Shown here piece by piece: positions 1 to 3,510 of a DNA stretch of 6,843 nucleotides. Origin of the DNA: Candidatus Doudnabacteria bacterium (GTDB taxonomy: Bacteria; Patescibacteriota; Doudnabacteria; UBA920); assembly GCA_023245915.1 (NCBI GenBank), contig JAHFJK010000065.1, positions 1 through 6,843 on the forward strand, read 5' to 3'. Under the pieces are notes generated by a model that made no database searches, was not told the origin of the DNA, and worked only from the letters and a program-made list of their open reading frames with translations. The first letter of the stretch is position 1, and each line of letters opens with the position of its first letter. The position numbers and the translations under genes were made by a program.

Positions 1-169
1 CATAAAACACTATCGATACCGCTACAAAGACAACCACGGCCACAATGCGCATCCATTTCCACTTAATGTGCTGAAGTGTGAGGTATATAAAAAACGCGGC
101 AAAAATAAACGCAATGAAAAAGCCGATTGCCTGTACGATGTATGACCATGTATATGAAAGAAGCAACAT
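1..169 (-). CDS. partial small membrane protein, two predicted TM helices
   Basis: Open reading frame on the minus strand from ATG at 169-167 that runs off the left edge after 56 codons, so the C-terminus is missing. The visible protein starts MLLLSYTWSYIVQAIGFF. It has one hydrophobic segment at about residues 8-31, a short basic and aromatic hinge (about 33-40, with HIKWKWMR), and a second hydrophobic segment from about 41 onward. This suggests a small inner-membrane protein with at least two helices. It begins 9 nt after the stop of the XRE regulator on the same strand, with no Shine-Dalgarno sequence in the gap, so the two are probably co-transcribed and translationally coupled. I do not recognise the family. 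A link to the regulator (partner or target) is inferred from position only. Confidence 0.6.
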   Translation of the reverse strand, partial: MLLLSYTWSYIVQAIGFFIAFIFAAFFIYLTLQHIKWKWMRIVAVVVFVAVSIVFY

Positions 170-178
170 GTTTAAAAA

Positions 179-376
179 TTATTTTAATAATTCTTCCATT
201 GAAACGCCTAACGACTTGGCGATCTTTTGGATTGTCTGAACGCTCGGTTTTGTAACGACTCCACCCTCAATCTTGGTGAGTGTGGAGTATTTGATATTGG
301 CTTTTTTCGCCAAGTCGTCCTGCGTCAATCCTTGTTTTGTTCGTATTCGCTTAATGTTCTGTGATATAGTTGCCAT
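179..376 (-). CDS. small XRE/Cro-C1-type helix-turn-helix regulator
   Basis: Encodes 65 residues that are almost entirely one HTH_3 (Cro/C1) domain: NIKRIRTKQGLTQDDLAKKA covers helix 1 and the first half of the helix-turn-helix, IKYSTLTKIEGG holds the recognition helix, and the PSVQTIQKIAKSLGVSMEELL tail is the usual helix 4-5 signature. There is no extra sensing domain, so any signal would have to come through a partner or protein level. The ATG at 376-374 has no Shine-Dalgarno sequence, and an imperfect 21-bp palindrome lies 2 bp upstream (379-399), which suits autorepression. The downstream partner is the membrane protein at 1-169. Stand-alone HTH proteins of this size are common in mobile and chromosomal DNA alike, and the target genes cannot be read from the sequence. 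Confidence 0.9.
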   Translation of the reverse strand: MATISQNIKRIRTKQGLTQDDLAKKANIKYSTLTKIEGGVVTKPSVQTIQKIAKSLGVSMEELLK

Positions 377-378
377 GG

Positions 379-399
379 TATGCTACTTTTGATAGTATA
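379..399. promoter_or_regulatory. candidate operator for the XRE regulator
   Basis: Imperfect palindrome with half-sites TATGCTA (379-385) and TAGTATA (393-399) separated by 7 bp; six of seven positions are symmetric. It lies 2 bp from the regulator start codon and overlaps a possible minus-strand -10 (TATACT, 399-394). The spacing resembles Cro/C1-type operators. Operator function is inferred. Confidence 0.4.
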
Positions 400-435
400 G
401 AAATATGAGCCATTACTTTCTTTGCTCACAAAACA

Positions 436-464
436 AGGATAGCATTATTTATGGTTTTTTTCAA
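436..464 (-). promoter_or_regulatory. candidate promoter of the XRE regulator operon
   Basis: On the minus strand, TTGAAA (464-459) is followed after 17 bp by TATCCT (441-436). This would give a leader of about 50 nt containing a TGAGC/GCTCA stem. A second -10-like TATACT at 399-394 could instead give an almost leaderless message. Confidence 0.4.
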
Positions 465-491
465 TTGCTAGCGGCGAAGCCGCGAGGCAAT
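464..491. repeat. palindromic repeat (hairpin), downstream of tRNA-Ser
   Basis: Inverted repeat with outer stem ATTGC/GCAAT, inner stem GCGGC/GCCGC and a GAA loop. On the minus strand it follows the tRNA gene, but no T-run follows it on either strand, so it is not a standard intrinsic terminator. It could serve in tRNA 3'-end formation or be an intergenic repeat. Confidence 0.6.
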
Positions 492-518
492 CTCTCTCCC
501 AAAACGCGAAAGTACTAC

Positions 519-608
519 TGGCGGAAGCGGAGGGATTCGAACCCTCGAGCCCTTTGACAGGCTGCGCGCTTTCCAAGCGCGTGCACTCGACCACTATGCG
601 ACGCTTCC
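519..608 (-). tRNA. tRNA-Ser (anticodon GGA)
   Basis: A complete class II tRNA folds on the minus strand. The acceptor is GGAAGCG/CGCTTCC with discriminator G and an encoded CCA (521-519). The D-stem is GCA/TGC with GG in the loop. The anticodon stem CGCGC/GCGCG holds the loop TTGGAAA, giving anticodon GGA at 574-572, which reads UCC and UCU serine codons. The long variable arm pairs AGCC/GGCT, as expected for serine tRNA. The T-arm is GAGGG/CCCTC with TTCGAAT. All stems pair perfectly. The 5' side is unusual: bases 597-616 form a 7-bp inverted repeat across the mature 5' end, and palindromes fill the presumed leader. Confidence 0.95.
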
Positions 609-613
609 TCGTC

Positions 614-675
614 GCAACTTGCTCCGGGCTTTCGGTCCCGATTGAAATCGGGAGCCTCTCGCCCTACGCAGTTGC
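614..675. repeat. nested palindromic element 1 in the tRNA-Ser leader
   Basis: Three stems are nested: GCAACT (614-619) with AGTTGC (670-675), GGGC (626-629) with GCCC (661-664), and an 8-bp core TCCCGATT (636-643) with AATCGGGA (646-653). It has no T-run and no ORF. It resembles REP-like intergenic palindromes and lies 6 bp from the 5' end of the tRNA gene. Confidence 0.7.
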
Positions 676-681
676 TCCTCT

Positions 682-739
682 TTCCCAAAAATCCGTGCTT
701 GTCCCAATTTCATTGGGACTGCGCTCCTGATTTTGGGAA
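682..739. repeat. nested palindromic element 2 in the tRNA-Ser leader
   Basis: The outer arms TCCCAAAAATC and GATTTTGGGA pair with one bulged A. The inner 8-bp stem GTCCCAAT (701-708) pairs with ATTGGGAC (712-719) around a TTC loop. The inner hairpin, read on the other strand, closely matches the core of the preceding element with compensatory base changes, so the two may be diverged inverted copies. Confidence 0.65.
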
Positions 740-762
740 CCCTTTTTTCTTGAATCGTGATA

Positions 763-792
763 ATTTTATCATGGAAACAAAGCTTTTGTCGA
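763..792 (-). promoter_or_regulatory. candidate promoter of tRNA-Ser
   Basis: On the minus strand, TCGACA (792-787) is followed after 18 bp by TAAAAT (768-763), with TGA directly before the -10 (extended -10 type). It would place the start near 756 and give a tRNA leader of about 150 nt that contains both palindromic elements. Confidence 0.45.
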
Positions 793-814
793 GACGATTA
801 TAGGACGATTATAG
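793..814. repeat. 11-bp perfect tandem repeat
   Basis: Two head-to-tail copies of GACGATTATAG between the divergent promoters. On the minus strand each copy contains TATAAT, so it could supply alternative -10 boxes for the tRNA, or be a duplicated protein-binding site. Confidence 0.7.
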
Positions 815-827
815 GTTGTAGTAGTCG

Positions 828-856
828 TTGACACAAAAACCAGCATCCACTAACAT
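828..856 (+). promoter_or_regulatory. promoter of the DUF5678-protease unit, leaderless geometry
   Basis: A consensus -35 TTGACA (828-833) is followed by a 17-bp spacer and TAACAT (851-856). The expected start at +7 falls on 863, which is the A of the ATG, so the message would be leaderless. Confidence 0.65.
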
Positions 857-862
857 TAATAC

Positions 863-1069
863 ATGGCTATAGATTTAAGCGAAGTAGTAAATAAATATAA
901 GGGTCTTTGGGTTGGTTTAAAAAAGGAAGACCAAACAACAGTTGTTGCTTCCGGCACAACAGTTAAAGAGGTTATGGAAAAGGCCAAGCGGGTTGGCTAT
1001 CCTCAACCAATCCTCTTTAAAGTTCCTACCCAAATTATTCCGTTTGTAGGCGGTTTTCAGGCAGTCTGA
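863..1069 (+). CDS. DUF5678-family small protein
   Basis: Encodes 68 residues. The pattern KYKGLWVGLKKEDQTTVVAS, then a TVKEVMEKAKRVGYPQPILF segment and a closing FKVP...PFVGG, matches my recollection of the DUF5678 family: a short domain with a strand pair, a helix and a terminal strand, common as a tiny stand-alone protein in Patescibacteria. There are no catalytic motifs, signal peptide or membrane segments, and the function of the family is unknown. The ATG at 863 coincides with the predicted transcription start and has no Shine-Dalgarno sequence. The stop TGA (1067-1069) is followed after only AAT by the ATG of the protease gene in the same frame, so the two were very likely translated as a coupled pair. 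I recall this neighbour pairing elsewhere in Patescibacteria, but that needs a search. Confidence 0.8.
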   Translation: MAIDLSEVVNKYKGLWVGLKKEDQTTVVASGTTVKEVMEKAKRVGYPQPILFKVPTQIIPFVGGFQAV

Positions 1070-1072
1070 AAT

Positions 1073-1690
1073 ATGAAATTTGATTATTTTAAAATCGCTC
1101 TGCCACAAGGGTCTGGCTTTTTTGGCCATTCCGTATTACGGCCCATTATTCCTATAGGGCCCTGGCAAAAATAACTTCCCAGCTTTGCTTCCATCTCCGC
1201 CGCCATCTTTGGCTTTTCTTCGGTCACAAAATGTTCAATGTAGCTTGGGCTACATCTCACATTTTGTTCGGTCAGAAAAGCCAAATCTGGGGCAAATCCG
1301 GAACCAAACCAAGGTAACTTATTTTTGCCAGGACCCATAGGGATTATTGCCGACAAGGAAAAATTAGACTACGCCGCACTTATAGATTCGGGTGCAGATT
1401 TTTGTATATTTGCCGTTGAGCTGGCTGAATATTTGGGGATTGATGTGCGTTCGGGAAGAAAAGAATTTTTTGGCGGCGTGCAAAACGTTTCTCCTTCCGC
1501 AGGTTATTTGCACGAGGTTACTTTAAACGTTGGCGGCTGGGACTTTAAAACAACAGTCGGATTTTCTTATGATATTGCAAAAGATGGCTACGGAATTTTG
1601 GGGCAAAAAGGATTTTTTGATATTTTCAGCGTCAAGTTTGATTACCAAAAAGAAGAGATAGAGCTCAAGCAAAAACAGCCGGAGAGTTAA
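1073..1690 (+). pseudogene. retropepsin-like aspartic protease gene split by a palindromic insertion
   Basis: The 5' part, from ATG 1073, reads MKFDYFKIALPQGSGFFGHS then VLRPIIPIG, and stops at TAA 1172-1174 inside the inserted element. The 3' part, in the same frame, continues GIIADKEKLDYAALIDSGAD through 1690. It carries the catalytic DSGAD motif of clan AA (retropepsin-like) proteases and the later ILGQKGFFD segment that matches the second conserved hydrophobic-Gly motif. Removing 183 bp (one copy of ATAGGG plus the element) restores one uninterrupted 144-residue protein, close to the length I recall for this family. The longest downstream ORF begins at TTG 1325, but that codon lies inside the element and is probably not a real start. 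As it stands the gene should yield a 33-residue peptide unless the hairpin is bypassed or translation restarts downstream. Family assignment is strong and the loss of function is inferred. Confidence 0.75.
1160..1336. mobile_element. 177-bp palindromic MITE-like insertion element
   Basis: Almost the whole element is one imperfect inverted repeat. CCTGGCAAAAATAA (1161-1174) pairs perfectly with 1319-1332. TTTGGCTTTTCT (1208-1219) pairs with 1274-1285. ACAAAATGT (1226-1234) pairs with 1259-1267. ATGTAGC (1238-1244) pairs with GCTACAT (1249-1255) around a TTGG loop. ATAGGG is directly repeated at 1154-1159 and 1337-1342; with one mismatch the repeat extends to 9 bp (1151-1159 and 1334-1342), as a target-site duplication would. 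It has no transposase and no convincing ORF, so movement would need help in trans. Alternatives are a non-transposing long palindrome or a structured RNA. Confidence 0.7.
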
Positions 1691-1703
1691 AAAGAAGGAA
1701 TGG

Positions 1704-1732
1704 TTGCGACAAAGCGGGGATAAGGGTAAAAT
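1704..1732 (+). promoter_or_regulatory. promoter of the methyltransferase-like gene
   Basis: TTGCGA (1704-1709), a 17-bp spacer and TAAAAT (1727-1732), with ATAAGGG directly before the -10. The segment ATAAGGGTAAAATAC is shared exactly with the promoter at 2709-2738. The predicted start near 1739 leaves a leader of about 24 nt with no Shine-Dalgarno sequence at usual spacing. Confidence 0.6.
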
Positions 1733-1762
1733 ACGTAAGGGAAATAATTAGCCTAAAATTAT

Positions 1763-2569
1763 ATGGAAAGAAAATTTAGCCCTGAAGACAAAGGCTGGAG
1801 AAAAGATGCCGCTAAGGCAATACGCTCACAGCGAGAGGTGGACAGAAGACGCGGAGAAAATTTTACTTATGATCTTATGAGGAATCAGGGAGTTATGGAG
1901 TATTTGGTTCAGTTACGCGGATTGAAGCATTTTTTAAATTATGCGCGCTTGTTGTCTGAAAACCCAAAAATTTTAGATGTTGGCGCGGGAGTGACAAGGG
2001 CCTTTGCCGATCTATCAAAAATTAAAGAATGGACAGAAGGCTTGGATTTAAAGGCAACCTCCCTGCATATGGATAAGGATGTTAATAAATTTTTGGGGAA
2101 AGAAAATGTGACTTTAACGTCTGTGGAACAAATGAGGCGGATTAAAGACGGAGAACTTGCGGGAATAATTTCTGTTCATGGGATTGGGTTTACTAAAGCG
2201 CCCAAATTAGCGGCAGAAAGTGTAAACAGAGTTTTAATGCCGGGCGGAGCCATAAAAGCGGTTTTTGGTTTTGATTTTGTCACACAGAAAGATACATTGG
2301 GCCTGTTCCAACGCGAACTAACCCATTGTTTTAGAGATTTAAAGTTTGACACAAATGTTTCCACCTCCGAAGCGCCATCACAACCGGGACAAAGGTTAAT
2401 TATGCTAAATTTAACTGCAATAAAACCTCCAACACAAGAAGGCTATAGCGCCGCAGAATTATTTAAGGCTGATTCGAATGATATGGAGAATCAAGCTGAT
2501 TTTTTAATGGACGAAGGATTTAAGTTTGTTCGGCCTGATATCCAGAAAAAGCATTTGAGAAAAAAGTAG
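1763..2569 (+). CDS. class I SAM-dependent methyltransferase-like protein
   Basis: Encodes 268 residues. The N-terminal 60 residues are charged and helical (MERKFSPEDKGWRKDAAKAI). A Rossmann-type methyltransferase core follows: motif I ILDVGAG at 70-76, an acidic post-I strand end LDLKA at 94-98, a region around 129-142 (DGELAGIISVHGIG) in the place of the motif II strand, and RVLMPGGAIK at 156-165, the usual motif III signature of small-molecule and RNA methyltransferases. The C-terminal 60 residues are not recognisable. The substrate cannot be inferred: no DPPY/NPPY motif is present, which argues against N6-adenine or glutamine methylation. The gene stands alone between its own promoter and a strong terminator. 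The start is set by ATG 1763, downstream of the promoter and without a Shine-Dalgarno sequence. Confidence 0.7.
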   Translation: MERKFSPEDKGWRKDAAKAIRSQREVDRRRGENFTYDLMRNQGVMEYLVQLRGLKHFLNYARLLSENPKILDVGAGVTRAFADLSKIKEWTEGLDLKATSLHMDKDVNKFLGKENVTLTSVEQMRRIKDGELAGIISVHGIGFTKAPKLAAESVNRVLMPGGAIKAVFGFDFVTQKDTLGLFQRELTHCFRDLKFDTNVSTSEAPSQPGQRLIMLNLTAIKPPTQEGYSAAELFKADSNDMENQADFLMDEGFKFVRPDIQKKHLRKK

Positions 2570-2604
2570 AATTTATTAATCTCCCGTAGTACTTCACTTA
2601 AATC

Positions 2605-2637
2605 AAAAATCGCCCAGAATTTTCGGGCGATTTTTAT
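2605..2637. terminator. strong intrinsic terminator after the methyltransferase gene
   Basis: A perfect 11-bp stem, AAAAATCGCCC (2605-2615) with GGGCGATTTTT (2625-2635), closes a 9-nt loop. The stem itself gives a T-run on both strands, so it can act bidirectionally. It lies 36 bp after the stop codon. Confidence 0.9.
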
Positions 2638-2676
2638 TGCTTTTCAAAATTCACCAACAGTTTTCCTTATCGGGTT

Positions 2677-2701
2677 CCCCTCTCCAATTCCTGGAGAGGG
2701 G
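2677..2701. repeat. 10-bp-stem palindrome upstream of DUF3800
   Basis: CCCCTCTCCA (2677-2686) and TGGAGAGGGG (2692-2701) form a perfect stem around ATTCC. No T-run follows, so it is not a standard terminator. GC-rich palindromes of this form occur as dispersed intergenic repeats in many bacteria. It ends 7 bp before the DUF3800 -35 box. Confidence 0.7.
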
Positions 2702-2708
2702 TTAGATG

Positions 2709-2738
2709 TTGCGGTCAAGGGCGGAATAAGGGTAAAAT
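2709..2738 (+). promoter_or_regulatory. promoter of the DUF3800 gene
   Basis: TTGCGG (2709-2714), an 18-bp spacer and TAAAAT (2733-2738) in the same ATAAGGGTAAAATAC context as the promoter at 1704-1732. The start predicted near 2745 is only about 10 nt before the ATG at 2755, and no Shine-Dalgarno sequence is present. Confidence 0.6.
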
Positions 2739-2754
2739 ACAGCTAAACAAACTT

Positions 2755-3432
2755 ATGCCTGACAAAAATATTTTAAACGTTTTCATAGATGAATCCGGCA
2801 CTTTGCCTGACCCGAAAGATAAATTTCTTGTGATTTGCGCCGTAGTTGCCAGGGAAGCGCGCGAAGCTGAAAATCTCATTAGCCGCGTACTCGAATCCCT
2901 GAAACAGACTAGGGATTCTTTAAAGCTGAAAGAATTAAAATTTTATCATGCGAGGCAAGCTGTAAAGAGAGTTTTTCTCGCCGCAATTGTGTCTGCGGGG
3001 TTAGAAATTTTTACTTTAGTTGTTGATAAAAAGCATAGAAAGATCCCTGACAGCCCCGAGAACTTCGCAATACTGCTTGCTGAATTGGTAAGCGAAATAT
3101 TTTTTTGGTATAAGCTCGAAAAGCTGAATTTGATTATAGACCGTCATTTTTATCAAAGACGCGACCAAGAAAAATTTGATGAAGCGCTAAGAAGTTGTTT
3201 AAAATACAAAGCAGAATGGCAATTGCAAATCAAGCATTTGGCCAGCCAATCAAACCTCTCGGTAAATATTGCTGATGTATGCGCCGGAGCGGTTTTATGG
3301 AAATATTCACGCGGGAATACGCAGTTTTACGATATAATCAAAGACAGTATTTTAGTTGAGAAAATTTCCGGCCAACCGGAAATTAAGAAAAAGCAGCTTA
3401 AAGTAAACAAAAACTCACCTGAACCGGCGTAA
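2755..3432 (+). CDS. DUF3800 domain protein
   Basis: Encodes 225 residues with the family layout: N-terminal strand VFIDESGT (DESG at 12-15), a strand with KFLVICAVV, LKFYHA at 61-66, a central LNLIIDRHFYQRR with Asp129, and a C-terminal SVNIADVCAGAVLWKYSRGN (169-188) with Asp174, followed by FYDIIKDSI. The three aspartates sit where DUF3800 proteins keep their conserved acidic residues, which suggest an RNase H-like metal-dependent nuclease fold. Biochemical activity is not established to my knowledge. Members occur in defence and mobile contexts as well as alone. Here it has its own promoter and a house-keeping gene downstream, so no defence partner is visible. The last residues (NSPEPA) are encoded within a hairpin (3414-3450), and the stop codon lies in its loop, so the tail may have been altered by that element. 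Confidence 0.85.
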   Translation: MPDKNILNVFIDESGTLPDPKDKFLVICAVVAREAREAENLISRVLESLKQTRDSLKLKELKFYHARQAVKRVFLAAIVSAGLEIFTLVVDKKHRKIPDSPENFAILLAELVSEIFFWYKLEKLNLIIDRHFYQRRDQEKFDEALRSCLKYKAEWQLQIKHLASQSNLSVNIADVCAGAVLWKYSRGNTQFYDIIKDSILVEKISGQPEIKKKQLKVNKNSPEPA

Positions 3433-3454
3433 GCGCCCATCCAAGGTGAGATTT
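3406..3454 (-). ncRNA. candidate ~50-nt antisense RNA (promoter plus terminator only)
   Basis: A minus-strand consensus promoter (3461-3488) would start RNA near 3454. The RNA immediately forms CTCACCT/AGGTGAG (3450-3444 with 3420-3414) enclosing GGCG-CTTA-CGCC, then meets TTTTTGTTTA (3413-3404), a classic intrinsic terminator. The product would be one hairpin antisense to the last codons of the DUF3800 gene. No ORF fits. Existence is inferred from the signals alone. Confidence 0.45.
3414..3450. terminator. hairpin at the 3' end of DUF3800, terminator best oriented to the minus strand
   Basis: The outer 7-bp stem CTCACCT/AGGTGAG and inner stem GGCG/CGCC have the DUF3800 stop TAA in the loop. 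On the minus strand a TTTTTGTTTA tract follows directly. On the plus strand only a weak ATTTAATATT follows, so termination of DUF3800 there is less certain. Confidence 0.6.
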
Positions 3455-3460
3455 AATATT

Positions 3461-3488
3461 ATTATAGCAAAGCCTGAAAAAATGTCAA
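3461..3488 (-). promoter_or_regulatory. consensus minus-strand promoter between DUF3800 and dnaG
   Basis: TTGACA (3488-3483), a 16-bp spacer and TATAAT (3466-3461): both hexamers are perfect. It points away from dnaG into the 3' end of the DUF3800 gene, where the only thing it can express before a terminator is a hairpin RNA of about 50 nt. Confidence 0.7.
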
Positions 3489-3510
3489 TGGCCGAGTAAC
3501 AAATTTTTTT

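Noticed and set aside
464..491. Intrinsic terminator of the tRNA gene
   Set aside because: The hairpin is sound but no T-run follows on the minus strand (A-rich instead), so it is listed as a palindrome only.
614..739. CRISPR or T-box/riboswitch
   Set aside because: There are no regularly spaced direct repeats, and no T-box or riboswitch core is recognisable; the structures are simple nested palindromes in front of a tRNA gene.
1067..1069. TGA recoded as glycine (code 25)
   Set aside because: This is the only TGA at a gene end, and all long ORFs are full length without internal TGA, which would be very frequent in a recoding genome.
1325..1327. TTG as the genuine start of the protease
   Set aside because: It lies inside the inverted repeat, lacks an initiation signal, and the homologous N-terminus is found upstream in the same frame from ATG 1073.
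1084..1356. 90-codon minus-strand ORF across the palindromic element
   Set aside because: It lies over the protease 5' end and both arms of the inverted repeat; a palindrome tends to be open on both strands. No promoter or recognisable domain supports it, though a protein search of its central part would show whether such translations recur.
2755..3432. DUF3800 gene as part of a defence island
   Set aside because: DUF3800 proteins can occur in defence loci, but here the neighbours are a methyltransferase-like gene with its own terminator and dnaG; no restriction, toxin or abortive-infection gene is visible.
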